Counted from the first letter of the stretch, positions 31,140 through 41,238 are shown. The stretch is DNA of 49,038 nt from Flavobacteriaceae bacterium (GCA_947461795.1 CANHMG010000007.1:1-49038); one strand, 5' to 3'. Notes: generated by a model from the sequence alone, not told the origin. Program-made: numbers and translations.

Positions 31140-33149
31140 TTAGCTTTTTCTTGGTCTTCTTTCTCTTGGAGTATCCGAAGAACCTTCGGAACGTCTTGGA
31201 GCTCTTTCTGAAAATCCTTCTGGTCTAGGAGCATCTGATCTTCTTGGAGCACGATCGGAAGAAAAACCACCTTCACGTCTAGGTGCAGATGAACCTCTTG
31301 ATTCGCTTCTTCCTCCAAAACCACCTTCACGAGACGCTCTGTCTGAAGAACCACCTTCTTTTCTAGGGCCAAAACCACCGCTTCTAGGAGCTGAGCTTCT
31401 GTCGCTTCTGAATCCGCCACCTGAATTTCTATCGCCGCCGAAACTTCTTCCACCGCCAGAATTTCTATCTCCGCCGAAACTTCTTCCGCCACCAGAACTT
31501 CTTCCGTTATGGTCACGTCTTCCACCACCGTCATTTTTAGAAATCTCCACATTGATACGTCTTCCTTCTAAAGTAACATTGTTTAATGTGTCCATTACTT
31601 TATCCGTAAATTCTGGGTCCGTATTAAAGAAAGAAAATCCTTCTTTGACATCTACTTTATAAACATCATCACGACCTAAATCTAAGGTTTCTTTTAGATA
31701 ATCTTTCAAAGTCATCCAATCGAAATTGTCTCTAGATCCGATGTTGACGAAATAACGCACGGCACCACCATTATTATTTTCTCTTGGTTCACGATCGTCT
31801 CTTTCGCGACGGTCGTTTCCAGAAGATTGAGAAGACAAATCACGTGTCTTTTTATAGTAATTGATAAAACGATTGAATTCAACCGATACCATTTTCTTAA
31901 TCAATTCTTCTTTAGACAATCCTTCTAAAACGTTATTAATTGCTGGAAGATAGTTGTCAATTTCGTGATCTACATCCGTGTCTTTAATCTTATTGGCTAA
32001 GTGCAATAATTGAATTTCGCAGATTTCAATTCCAGATGGAATTGTTTTCTCTTCAAATTTTTGTTTGATGATTCTTTCGATAGAAGAAATCTTACGTATT
32101 TCACTTTTAGTCACAATCACGATAGAAGTTCCTAATTTACCCGCACGACCAGTTCTTCCAGAACGGTGGTTGTAGGTTTCTATTTCGTCTGGCAATTGAT
32201 AGTTTACTACGTGTGTAATGTTGTCAACGTCAATTCCACGTGCAGCAACATCAGTTGCAACAAGCATTTGAATTTGTCTACCTCTAAAAGATTTCATGAC
32301 AGAATCACGTTGTGCTTGAGATAAATCTCCATGCAAAGCTGCTGCGTTATAACCATCTTCGATTAATTTTTCGGCTACTTGTTGTGTATCTCTTTTGGTT
32401 CTACAAAACACCACAGAAAAAATATCTGGATTTGCATCGGCTAAACGTTTTAGCGCTTCGTAACGATCTCTAGCATTTACCAAATAAAATTCGTGAGAAA
32501 CAGTAGCAGAACCTGAGTTCTTAGTTCCAACCGTAATTTCGATTGGATCGTGCATGAATTGTTTAGCGATACGCGAAACTTCTTGCGGCATTGTGGCTGA
32601 AAACAACCATGTGCTTTTTTCGTCTGGAGTTGTGGAAAGGATGTTTACGATGTCTTCGTAGAAACCCATGTTCAACATTTCATCCGCTTCATCCAATACG
32701 CAATAGTTAATCTGAGTAATATTGACCAAACCTCTATTGATCATGTCTTGCATTCTACCAGGAGTAGCTACAATAATTTGAGCACCTCTTTTGATGTCTC
32801 TGGCTTGATCGGTAATACTTGCGCCACCGTATACGGCAACTACATTAATTCCTTTTTCGTATTTCGAGTAATTTTTTATCTCGTTGGTAATTTGTAAGCA
32901 AAGCTCACGGGTCGGGGATAAAATTAACGCTTGTGTATTTCTATTGTCAGCATCAATTTTTTGGATAAGCGGAAAACCAAATGCAGCGGTTTTCCCAGTT
33001 CCTGTTTGGGCTAACGCTACTAAGTCTGTGTCTTGTTCCAATAGCATTGGAATCGCTTTCTCTTGTACTTCGGTCGGATTCTCAAATCCTAGATCGATAA
33101 TCGCACGTTGTAGCGATTCACTCAATCCTAATTGTTCAAATTTGTTCAT
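31140..33149 (-). CDS. DEAD-box RNA helicase, DeaD/CsdA type, with Gly/Arg/Ser-rich tail
   Basis: It unwinds RNA with ATP, most likely in ribosome assembly and mRNA turnover, especially in the cold. The 669 aa show the Q motif and AQTGTGKT (Walker A Lys53), PTRELCLQ (79-86), DEAD (153-156), SAT (184-186) and HRSGRTGRAG (near 330). A DbpA-type RNA-binding domain follows (about 465-545, VNIGSRDNFDWMTLKDYLKE), then a disordered basic tail (about 548-669). The tail includes two near-perfect copies of the 12-residue unit GGGRSFGGDRNS and RAPRRS/APRRE variants. The 141-aa ORF at 31127-31552 is a shadow of this low-complexity DNA. Tail length is repeat-encoded and may vary between strains. Confidence 0.95.
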   Translation of the reverse strand: MNKFEQLGLSESLQRAIIDLGFENPTEVQEKAIPMLLEQDTDLVALAQTGTGKTAAFGFPLIQKIDADNRNTQALILSPTRELCLQITNEIKNYSKYEKGINVVAVYGGASITDQARDIKRGAQIIVATPGRMQDMINRGLVNITQINYCVLDEADEMLNMGFYEDIVNILSTTPDEKSTWLFSATMPQEVSRIAKQFMHDPIEITVGTKNSGSATVSHEFYLVNARDRYEALKRLADANPDIFSVVFCRTKRDTQQVAEKLIEDGYNAAALHGDLSQAQRDSVMKSFRGRQIQMLVATDVAARGIDVDNITHVVNYQLPDEIETYNHRSGRTGRAGKLGTSIVIVTKSEIRKISSIERIIKQKFEEKTIPSGIEICEIQLLHLANKIKDTDVDHEIDNYLPAINNVLEGLSKEELIKKMVSVEFNRFINYYKKTRDLSSQSSGNDRRERDDREPRENNNGGAVRYFVNIGSRDNFDWMTLKDYLKETLDLGRDDVYKVDVKEGFSFFNTDPEFTDKVMDTLNNVTLEGRRINVEISKNDGGGRRDHNGRSSGGGRSFGGDRNSGGGRSFGGDRNSGGGFRSDRSSAPRSGGFGPRKEGGSSDRASREGGFGGRSESRGSSAPRREGGFSSDRAPRRSDAPRPEGFSERAPRRSEGSSDTPRERRPRKS
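31420..31500 (-). repeat. 36-bp tandem repeat inside the helicase tail
   Basis: Two copies of a 36-bp unit (including CCGCCGAAACTTCTTCC and GAATTTCTATC) encode GGGRSFGGDRNS twice, plus partial copies at each side. Confidence 0.75.
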
Positions 33150-33170
33150 TATTTATTTTTAAATTCGGTG

Positions 33171-33178
33171 CAAAAGTA
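33171..33178 (-). promoter_or_regulatory. Candidate -7 box of the helicase gene
   Basis: TACTTTTG on the minus strand, the same octamer as the rpsA promoter, lies 22 bp before the ATG. No -33 box is clear. Confidence 0.5.
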
Positions 33179-33335
33179 AGGCGAATAAATGGAATAATCT
33201 AATGGAAAAATGAGATTTAGTATTTTATTAATTATTGAAAATCAATGAGATAAGATTATTATTTTGAATTCTGAATTTTGAATTTTGAATTTGGGGTTCA
33301 CTATGAAGTACTTGGAATTGATTTTTGATTTGAAA

Positions 33336-33920
33336 TCAATGTTCATAACTCAAAAAATCAAGGAGTTGTTTCGTTGCTTTTCCGCGATGGCTAATTTGCC
33401 CTTTTTGTTCGAGTGATAATTGTGCAAAGGTTTCTGAAAATCCATCAGGTTGAAAAATGGGATCGTAGCCAAAACCTTGATTTCCAATTTTTTCTAATAC
33501 GATTTTGCCATTAGCGATTCCAGTAAAAAGATGTTTCTTTCCGTTGAGGTTTAATGCAATTACGGTTTTGAATTGGGCATTTCTGTTGGATTGATTTTCC
33601 AGATTTTTCAGAAGTTTATCCATGTTGTCATTAGCGTTGCGTTGTTCGCCTGCATAGTGCGCCGAATCTACGCCCGGCTCGCTATGTAAAGCTTCTACTT
33701 CTAAGCCAGTATCGTCTGCAAAACAATTATAGCCATATTTTTCGGTGACGTAATTGGCCTTTTGAATGGCATTGCCTTCTATTGTTTCGGATGTTTCTGG
33801 GATTTCTTCCAAACAACCAATACTTTCTAGACTCATGATTTGAATTGAAGGCGGTAGCATCGATTGTACTTCTTTTATTTTATTAAGATTGTTGGTTGCG
33901 AAGACGATTTTAATTTCCAT
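33336..33920 (-). CDS. rdgB: XTP/dITP diphosphatase (RdgB/HAM1)
   Basis: It hydrolyses non-canonical purine triphosphates (dITP, XTP) to monophosphates, cleaning the nucleotide pool. The 194 aa have the substrate loop FATNNLNKIKEV (7-18), catalytic acid region FADDTGLEVEAL with Asp69/Asp70, YAGEQRNANDNMDKLL, GFGYDPIFQPDG and the terminal ISHRGKA motif. It is complete and cytoplasmic. It is read in the same direction as the helicase, with an intervening 186-bp gap holding a GAATTTTGAATTT short tandem repeat and the helicase promoter. Confidence 0.96.
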   Translation of the reverse strand: MEIKIVFATNNLNKIKEVQSMLPPSIQIMSLESIGCLEEIPETSETIEGNAIQKANYVTEKYGYNCFADDTGLEVEALHSEPGVDSAHYAGEQRNANDNMDKLLKNLENQSNRNAQFKTVIALNLNGKKHLFTGIANGKIVLEKIGNQGFGYDPIFQPDGFSETFAQLSLEQKGQISHRGKATKQLLDFLSYEH

Positions 33921-33952
33921 ATGAATTGGAATTAGTTAGTAGATACAATAAA

Positions 33953-33983
33953 AAAAGGTGCTTGGTTAAGAAGCACCTTTTAG
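33953..33983 (-). terminator. Terminator after the 34002 gene (minus strand)
   Basis: AAAGGTGCTT (33955-33964) pairs with AAGCACCTTT (33972-33981); on the minus strand it is followed by a T-run. Confidence 0.88.
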
Positions 33984-34001
33984 AAATTATTTAGTAAAGT
34001 A

Positions 34002-34928
34002 TTATTTCACGATTAATTTTCTTGTTACACCAATACTAGTTTTGATGAAATAGATTCCAGAGTGGAACGATTTTGTGTCTAAACTGTTAGTGTTTTTCGC
34101 TGTTAAAATCAATTTGCCTAAAGTATCGAATACTTCAATATCAAGCGTTTGATTGAAAGTTACGACTTCTTTGTTGGAAGGATTTGGAGACACTTTAAAA
34201 TCATTTGAATTGGCTTCAAATTGAGAAACGCCTAACGTAACATTACTAGTGATAGTTGCCATGTCAAAACGAACAGTTCCGCCTGTTCCTGCAGAATAAA
34301 CATTGGAAGAGCGTGAAGCAACATAATCACCAACAGTTGGATCAAAAGCGCTTACGATTTTGAATGCTACATTTGGATTGTTATCTAAAGCGGTTACTGT
34401 TGAAACATCTACAGTTCTTCCGTTATACCATGTATCTCCTGTTCCTGTTGGAGCTGGAGTAAAAGTAAAAGTTTGCGCTTCAACCCAATTAGGAATTGGA
34501 GCTCCATTATCGTCTGTATACATCACTACATAAGTATTGTTTGCAGAATTGCTTAAACGTTGTTCAAATTTAAAAACAATTCCAGCTTGTCCGACTGTAC
34601 TTATATTGAATTGAACACCTCTTAGTTTGTTATCTGTTCCTGTAGGAGCATAACCTGCAGTATTCCATCCATAATTTGGTGGGCTTAATGTTTCAGTTTC
34701 AATAGTTCCAACAGTTGTGTTTCCGGCAGCGAAAGTTGCTGTAGTTCCTCCAATTAACTCAGCGGTTCCAACTCCAACAGAAACTAAAGGGGAAGTTCCT
34801 CCTCCAGGAACATCAATAGCAGAAGCGCCATTAAAATTCCATTGTGCTATTGTAGCTTGTCCCCAAGAAGTGGTTGAAACCAATAAAGTAAGGGCGATAA
34901 TTTTTACTACATTGTAATTTGTCTTCAT
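34002..34928 (-). CDS. T9SS-secreted protein with type A sorting domain
   Basis: This 308-aa protein has a signal peptide (1-23, ending TSWG-Q). A beta-rich passenger of about 210 residues (IAQWNFNGASAIDVP, then GVQFNISTVGQAGIVFKFEQ and VRFDMATITSNV) of the jelly-roll-like kind often found at the N-terminus of Flavobacterial secreted proteins follows. The C-terminus (about 235-308) is a T9SS type A sorting domain: FKVSPNPSNKEVV, IEVFDTLGKLIL, FHSGIYFIKT, GVTRKLIVK. No enzymatic motif is seen. It is divergent from the giant protein gene at 35286. Confidence 0.88.
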   Translation of the reverse strand: MKTNYNVVKIIALTLLVSTTSWGQATIAQWNFNGASAIDVPGGGTSPLVSVGVGTAELIGGTTATFAAGNTTVGTIETETLSPPNYGWNTAGYAPTGTDNKLRGVQFNISTVGQAGIVFKFEQRLSNSANNTYVVMYTDDNGAPIPNWVEAQTFTFTPAPTGTGDTWYNGRTVDVSTVTALDNNPNVAFKIVSAFDPTVGDYVASRSSNVYSAGTGGTVRFDMATITSNVTLGVSQFEANSNDFKVSPNPSNKEVVTFNQTLDIEVFDTLGKLILTAKNTNSLDTKSFHSGIYFIKTSIGVTRKLIVK

Positions 34929-35285
34929 AGTATACTCTTTTAAATTTTCGGCTAAATTATTAATAAAAATCGAAATGTAATTTATTTTCGATGTACTAGA
35001 TTATATATTACTATGAACAACTTTTTTAACAATTAATTGAATTGTAAAATCATACCCACTTTTTTTGCGATTTCAATTATAAAATCTATAAAAATTTGTT
35101 GATAACTGCTTTTTTTGATAATAAATTGAAATTATATTGCATGTTAAATTTTCGTTATCATCGATAAAATACCGATAAAACCGACTAACTATAAATGTTG
35201 ACAAAAATTAACAATTACTTCCTATAAACTACTTCCTTTCAGATAAATAATCTATATTTTTGTCGCAACTCAATTTTAATACTTT
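34929..35285. other. Divergent AT-rich regulatory region
   Basis: This 357-bp gap between two divergent secreted-protein genes contains no ORF, is extremely AT-rich, and holds promoter-like boxes on both sides. GTTATCATCGATAAAATACC and GATAAAACCGA (35153-35183) repeat the word CGATAAAA/CCGATAAAA and could be a protein-binding site. No terminator-like hairpin is seen. Confidence 0.4.
35255..35262 (+). promoter_or_regulatory. Candidate -7 box for the giant secreted protein gene
   Basis: TATTTTTG (TAnnTTTG) 23 bp before ATG 35286; -33 unclear. Confidence 0.5.
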
Positions 35286-38200
35286 ATGAAAAATACGCTA
35301 CTTTTTAAGAAAGTAAACACCTTTATGTTTTGGTGTGTTGCTTTGTTGCTGTTATCCTTCTCAAATAAAGGATATGGACAATTGCTGGTGGAGAACTTTA
35401 GTTACACAACCGCTGGGCCATTACAAACTGCTTCAGGTACTTGGGCTGTTCACAGCGGCGCCACTCCTTTTGTTCAATATTCTAATACAGGGCTTACCTA
35501 TGCTGGGCATGCAGGATCTGGTGTTGGAGGCTCCGCTACTTTTGGGACTGGAACAGCCGATCATAACCGAACTTTTACAGCTCAAACTACAGGAACAGTT
35601 TATATGAGTTGTTTGGTTAATATTACTTCTGTTTCTGCAACTGGGGATTATTTTTTGCATTTTAATTCAACTGGTACTTTTGCTGCAAGAATTGCTGCTA
35701 CAACTAGTGGTACTAATTTAAGATTTGGTGTCAGTAAATCAGCTGCGCCAGTTGCGGCAACTACTAATTTCGTTTTAGGAACTACGTATATGCTTGTTGT
35801 CAAGTATACTTATATTGCTGGATTAACAAATGATCAAGTTGATTTGTGGGTATTACCTGCTTTCGCTTCTACGGAAGCATTGGCTGGAACACCTTTGCAA
35901 ACGACTACTACGGGGACTGATGCTACCACTTTAGGTGCTATGGCTATTCGACAAGGTTCCCCATTACCAGTAGGATCTGTTGATGCGATTCGTGTTGGAA
36001 CAAGTTGGGCAGATATTGCACCTGCCGCAAGTTTGATCAACAGCGGAAACAATTATTCAGCAACAGCTTTTTCAAATACATACGGGACTGCGTCAGCTAC
36101 TCAATCATTTGTAGTAGCTGGATCTTTATTAACAAACGATGTAGTGGCAACTGCTCAAACTGGTTTTGAAGTTTCTAGAAGCGATGTGGTTTCTTACGGC
36201 GCAACAGCAACTTTTACCGCTGCTGAGGCGAATGCAGGAACATTTTCTGTTTTGGTGCGTTTAAAAAATAATGCCAATGCAGGAAATTATAATGCACAAA
36301 ATGCGGTCGTACTTTCGAGTAGCCCCGCTGCTAATGTGAACATTGTTACGTCGGCATCTGGAAATACAGTTAGTACATTAGGATTGAATATTAGTGGAGT
36401 TTCAGCACAGGATAAGACTTTTGATGGTAATAATACCGCAACATTAACAGGAAGCGCTTTACTCAACGGCGTTTTGTTTTCTGATGATGTTGTTTTAGGA
36501 GGTACGCCTTCTGCTACTTTTTCATCAGCAAGTGTAGGAACATGGCCAGTAACGGTAATAGGTTATGCTATTAGCGGAACTAAAGCTTCTAATTATAGCT
36601 TGAGCCAACCAACAGTGGCGAATGCTACTATTAATCCTTCAGCATTGATTGATCAGGTAATTACTTTCACTGCTTTGAGTTCAGTTCCTTATGGTACAAC
36701 CAGCGTATCTTTGTTGGCTACATCTGACAATCCGGGAGGTAATCCAATCACTTATGTAAGTTCAAACACAAACGTCGCTACAATTTCAGGTAGCTCGGCG
36801 ATTATTGTGGGTGCAGGAACAACAACAATTACTGCTTCACAAGCAGGTGATGTAACACACAATCCAGCTATTGATGTGCCGCAGTCATTAACAGTAACGC
36901 CTTTAGCAATTTCCTTAAATGGAATTTCTGCAGTAGATAAGCTTTATGATGGCACAACAACGGCTACTTTAACTGGAACACCTGTATTAAGTCCAGCACC
37001 TATTAATGGAAATGTAGTTACGATTGGTGGCACACCAGTAGCAAATTTTGCAACGGCTAATGTTGGAACACAAGCGGTAACCATTACTGGGTATACGATT
37101 GGTGGTGCCAATGCTGGAAATTACTCATTTACACAACCAACCGTTGCTAACGCTACGATTAACCCATTAACACAAACAATTACCACCTTTAGCACAATTC
37201 CAACGCTAACGACTTTGACGCCTGCGGTAACGTTGACTGGAATTGCCTCTTCGGGATTGACGGTTTCTTTTGAAAGTTCCGATACCAACGTAGCGACTAT
37301 TGCAGGAAATGTACTTACTATCGTTGGACCTGGTTCGGTTACGATAACCGCCAAACAAATTGGAAATACCAATTATGCAGCGGCGACTGAACTGACACAA
37401 ACGAGATTGGTCGAAACTGCTTTGTACTTGAACCAATTTACGGGCTCTGTTTCTGCTTGTCCGACACAAGGAAACGTAGCGACCGTTGTAGCCAATACCA
37501 CAGGAGCAATTGCGACTCGTTCTACAATAACTTGTGCTCAATTAGCGAATTTCTTTAGTTCGACAACTATCAATGCAACTGCAAGTATCAATAACAATTC
37601 GTATGTAGAATTCTCAGCAACTGCTGCTGCAGGTTATCGATTGAATTTGACAAAAGTATCTTTTGTTCGTTCAGGTAGCGGAACCTGTCCAAACCAATTG
37701 GAAGTGCGTTATAGCACCGATGGTTTTGTAACTTCTACTGCGATGAGCAACTCGGCTTTAACGACTACAACAGCAACCACTTTAACATGGGATTTTGCTG
37801 ATTTTAATACCCCAATTTCAGGAACGATCACTTTCAGATTGTATCCTTACGGAACACAACGTGCCGATTTAGCAGGAACTTCTGCAACTACTGGTACGTT
37901 TAGAATAGACGATGTTACGATATACGGAACTGTTGTAGTTCCTCCACCAACGGTAACAACTACGACGCCACCAGCAGTGATTAATGATTTATCTGCTACT
38001 TTAGGAGGTAATGTTACGAATACCGGCGGTTCGGCAATTATAGGAAATGGAGTAGTGATTTCAGTTGCTACTGCAAATACAAATCCTACCATTGGCGGAT
38101 TTGGAGTTACAAATATTGTTAATGGCAGTTTTTCAGCAGGAACAGGTACTTTTTCAGTACCATCAGGAGCATTGGATCGAGATACTCAGTATTACTATGC

Positions 38201-41200
38201 TGCTTATGCTGCTAATGACCAAGGGACTTCTTATGGTAGTGTAGCCTCGTTTTATACGTTGGCATCCACGCCAGTAAATGCTCCTTTTTTAGGGAATGAA
38301 ACGACGACAACTTTAACGCTTTTCATCTTTGATGTTTCAAGTCCAAATTATTATTATACACAATTTTTGATTCGTGTAATTAGTGGCGCAAATACCTATT
38401 ATTTGCAAGCTAACGGTACTTTGGGAGTTAATCCAGTTTGGCAGACAGCAATGCAATGGGAAAATTCTGCCACTACCTTAACTGTAAGTGGTTTGACTAA
38501 TAATACTGCTTATACTTTTGATGTAAAATCACGAAATACAGCAGGTGTTGAAACAGCCTTCGGACCAAGCACTACAATTTCAACATTAGAGGATTTAGAT
38601 CCTAATTTAGTACTAACTAGTGCAGCGCCAACATTTGGTAACGTCTGTACGACAGGAGCTACTAATTTTGCTAAGACAAGTTTTACTTTGAATGGTTTTT
38701 ACCTTGATTTTGCTGATTTTTCAGTAGCGTCAGCAGCAGGTCAATTGTCATTTTCAACATCAGAAAACGGAACCTATTCTAATCCTTTGGCTGTTTCACA
38801 CACAAGTCCAACGATGACGGGTCAAGTCATTTGGGTACAATTCACTCCAAGCGTTACAGGAGCTTTTTCAAGTACGATAGCGATTACAGGCGGTGGTTTG
38901 GCTAGTTCATTTGATGTAGCAGCAAGTGGTACAGGAATTAATACGCCAGCTACAGCCACAACAGGAACTATTTCTGCTATAACTGTTGTGGGAGCAACTA
39001 TTGCAGGTTCGACTGTTGCAGGTTGTTCTGCAATCATCGCTAACGGCATTGAATATAGTACCGCTAGTAATTTTACAGGAGCTACACAAATAGCGGGTGG
39101 TTTTCCAGTTACTTTAAATACGTTGTCTCCAAATACTTTATATTATGTAAGAGCCTACGCAACCGATTCGTCTGCAGCGGGAATTGCTTACGGAAATTCT
39201 GCTTCGTTTACGACTTTAGGATTAACTACTGCACCTGTTGCTGATCCAGCAACTACAGTAGAAGCCACAAGTTTTGTTGCGAATTGGCAAGCAGTTACAG
39301 GTGCTGAATCGTACTTGTTAGATGTTAGCACTAATATTAATTTCGCAGGACCTTTAACAACTATTGCCAATTGGAGTTTCCCAAATGCTACTGACGATGC
39401 TGTTATAGATGCTGGTATTGCTGCTAATAGTAGCAATGTATTGACTACGGTTGGTGGTGTTGGAACCATTACTTATGTGCCTACTTCTAGTAGCACCACC
39501 AGCGCTGCTTCGGGTGCAGGTTGGGATTCTGGAAATGGTACGAAATATTGGCAAATTGATATTGCCACAACAGGGTATTCTAATTTAAAATTATCTTCCG
39601 CGCAACGCTCTTCAGGAACAGGTCCAAGAGATTTTAAAGTGCAATATAGTGTCAATGCAGGAGCGAATTGGTTTGATGTTTCTGGGGCAACAGTAACCGT
39701 TGGAAACAACTGGACGACTGGAGTATTAACGGACGTCGCTTTACCTGCGGCATGTAATAATCAAACATCCGTTCGTTTGCGTTGGATTATGACTTCAAAC
39801 ACGAATGTAAATACAACAGCAGTAGCGGGAACTGGAACGAGTGGAATAGATTCCATTTTAGTAACAGGTAGTACCTCTAGTTTTGTTCCTGGTTATGAAG
39901 GTTTATCTGTAAATGGCTTGTCTCAATTGGTAAGTGGATTGACAGAATTGACTCAATATCATTATAGAGTGAGAGCATTTAGTACAAATAGCACTTCGCC
40001 AAATTCAAATGTGATATCGGTAACAACTGCAGCTGCACCGCCTACTTTTGACTCCGTTTCTTACACTGGAAGTACTGTTTGTGATGGTTCTGTTGGAACT
40101 TTTGATGTAGCTGGTTTGAGTCCAAATGTTGCTTCTAGATTATTTTATAATATTGGTATTGGAGCAACACAATCTGTAGTAACAACAGTTGCTGATGGCA
40201 GTGGAGCTGCTACTTTTAGTATCGTCCTACCTTTAGCAGTTGATGGGGAAATTCTTACTGTTACTTTGGTGGAACGATTGGACGCATCTTCTTCTACAGC
40301 AGTTGAATCAAATAATCAAGTATTTATCAATTTTATAGCGGCTAACGTAGGGTATTATGAAGATGCAGATGGGGATTCATACGGTAATCTATTAGTAACT
40401 CAAGTATCTTGTACTGGTGCGCCTGTAGGTTTTGTAAGTAATAGTACTGATTGTGATGATAGTCTTGCTACGGGTGCACTTGTTTATCAAAGTGCTACTT
40501 TATATACAGATGTCGACGGTGATACTTTTACAGTAGGTACAGGAAGTGTTGTTTGTTATGGTGCGACTTTACCAGTTGGAACTACATTGACCCAATCTGG
40601 AACTAATGATTGTGATGACAATGCCTTTAGTTTGACTAATAATTGTAATACAGCATCAATAGTAAACCTTACCTTATTTGTAGAAGGTTATTATACAGGA
40701 GCAAGTACAATGAACTCTGTGAAATTCAATCAAGATGGAGTTTCTCCAATAACAGACGTAGAAGACATGACCATTGAATTGCATGATGCTACAACGTATG
40801 AATTACTTCATACTACAACAGCTACTTTACATACAGATGGTTCGCTTTCAGCATCATTTGCTGGCGCACCAAATGGTTCATTCTATATCGCTGTGAAAGG
40901 AAGTAACATGCTTCAAACCTGGTCGGCTGAACCTCAAACTGTAGGTACTACACCATTAAGCTATGATTTCTCAAGTGCCGCTACACAATCATATGGCGAG
41001 GTGAGAGAAATGGAGTCTGGAGTGTTTGCTTTCTTTAATGGAGATCTTAACCAAGATGAAGTTATCGATAACGTAGATACGGATACATTGTTTTTAGACA
41101 TTGATGCTTCAAACTTTGGAGTATTAGCCACAGATTTGAATGGAGATGGAGTAGTAGATAACGTTGATACTGATAATGTATTTCTTAGTATTGATGCTTC

Positions 41201-41222
41201 AAGATTTTCAAATCACCCTTAA
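35286..41222 (+). CDS. Giant (1978-aa) secreted multi-domain adhesin-like protein
   Basis: This is a surface or extracellular protein of 1978 aa. Signal peptide: 1-31 (ending KGYGQ). In order: N-terminal lectin/jelly-roll-like domain (about 32-250); YDG/MBG-type beta repeats (about 365-455 and 540-640, e.g. ISAVDKLYDGTTTATLTGTP and TINP); Big/cadherin-like segments between; a CPTQGNV-type domain (about 725-880); FN3-like domains (about 885-1320); a jelly-roll (about 1325-1510); Ca-binding DCDD motifs (about 1720 and 1775). Then comes a conserved C-terminal module (from about 1795) ending in two dockerin-like EF-hand loops, DLNQDEVIDNVDTD and DLNGDGVVDNVDTD. No T9SS type A motif is visible at the end (RFSNHP), so the export signal is unclear. 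Ala/Thr/Ser-rich; probably a matrix or attachment protein. Confidence 0.85.
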   Translation: MKNTLLFKKVNTFMFWCVALLLLSFSNKGYGQLLVENFSYTTAGPLQTASGTWAVHSGATPFVQYSNTGLTYAGHAGSGVGGSATFGTGTADHNRTFTAQTTGTVYMSCLVNITSVSATGDYFLHFNSTGTFAARIAATTSGTNLRFGVSKSAAPVAATTNFVLGTTYMLVVKYTYIAGLTNDQVDLWVLPAFASTEALAGTPLQTTTTGTDATTLGAMAIRQGSPLPVGSVDAIRVGTSWADIAPAASLINSGNNYSATAFSNTYGTASATQSFVVAGSLLTNDVVATAQTGFEVSRSDVVSYGATATFTAAEANAGTFSVLVRLKNNANAGNYNAQNAVVLSSSPAANVNIVTSASGNTVSTLGLNISGVSAQDKTFDGNNTATLTGSALLNGVLFSDDVVLGGTPSATFSSASVGTWPVTVIGYAISGTKASNYSLSQPTVANATINPSALIDQVITFTALSSVPYGTTSVSLLATSDNPGGNPITYVSSNTNVATISGSSAIIVGAGTTTITASQAGDVTHNPAIDVPQSLTVTPLAISLNGISAVDKLYDGTTTATLTGTPVLSPAPINGNVVTIGGTPVANFATANVGTQAVTITGYTIGGANAGNYSFTQPTVANATINPLTQTITTFSTIPTLTTLTPAVTLTGIASSGLTVSFESSDTNVATIAGNVLTIVGPGSVTITAKQIGNTNYAAATELTQTRLVETALYLNQFTGSVSACPTQGNVATVVANTTGAIATRSTITCAQLANFFSSTTINATASINNNSYVEFSATAAAGYRLNLTKVSFVRSGSGTCPNQLEVRYSTDGFVTSTAMSNSALTTTTATTLTWDFADFNTPISGTITFRLYPYGTQRADLAGTSATTGTFRIDDVTIYGTVVVPPPTVTTTTPPAVINDLSATLGGNVTNTGGSAIIGNGVVISVATANTNPTIGGFGVTNIVNGSFSAGTGTFSVPSGALDRDTQYYYAAYAANDQGTSYGSVASFYTLASTPVNAPFLGNETTTTLTLFIFDVSSPNYYYTQFLIRVISGANTYYLQANGTLGVNPVWQTAMQWENSATTLTVSGLTNNTAYTFDVKSRNTAGVETAFGPSTTISTLEDLDPNLVLTSAAPTFGNVCTTGATNFAKTSFTLNGFYLDFADFSVASAAGQLSFSTSENGTYSNPLAVSHTSPTMTGQVIWVQFTPSVTGAFSSTIAITGGGLASSFDVAASGTGINTPATATTGTISAITVVGATIAGSTVAGCSAIIANGIEYSTASNFTGATQIAGGFPVTLNTLSPNTLYYVRAYATDSSAAGIAYGNSASFTTLGLTTAPVADPATTVEATSFVANWQAVTGAESYLLDVSTNINFAGPLTTIANWSFPNATDDAVIDAGIAANSSNVLTTVGGVGTITYVPTSSSTTSAASGAGWDSGNGTKYWQIDIATTGYSNLKLSSAQRSSGTGPRDFKVQYSVNAGANWFDVSGATVTVGNNWTTGVLTDVALPAACNNQTSVRLRWIMTSNTNVNTTAVAGTGTSGIDSILVTGSTSSFVPGYEGLSVNGLSQLVSGLTELTQYHYRVRAFSTNSTSPNSNVISVTTAAAPPTFDSVSYTGSTVCDGSVGTFDVAGLSPNVASRLFYNIGIGATQSVVTTVADGSGAATFSIVLPLAVDGEILTVTLVERLDASSSTAVESNNQVFINFIAANVGYYEDADGDSYGNLLVTQVSCTGAPVGFVSNSTDCDDSLATGALVYQSATLYTDVDGDTFTVGTGSVVCYGATLPVGTTLTQSGTNDCDDNAFSLTNNCNTASIVNLTLFVEGYYTGASTMNSVKFNQDGVSPITDVEDMTIELHDATTYELLHTTTATLHTDGSLSASFAGAPNGSFYIAVKGSNMLQTWSAEPQTVGTTPLSYDFSSAATQSYGEVREMESGVFAFFNGDLNQDEVIDNVDTDTLFLDIDASNFGVLATDLNGDGVVDNVDTDNVFLSIDASRFSNHP

Positions 41223-41238
41223 TTAGTAACCGATTTTA

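Noticed and set aside
31127-31552. 141-aa acidic ORF opposite frame of the helicase tail
   Set aside because: Val/Glu/Ala low complexity is the other-frame reading of the Gly/Arg/Ser repeats; same strand, overlapping the real CDS.
37121-37541. Minus-strand ORFs inside the giant gene (several, 60-111 aa)
   Set aside because: Thr/Ala-rich coding repeats leave few stops on the opposite strand; they are shadows.
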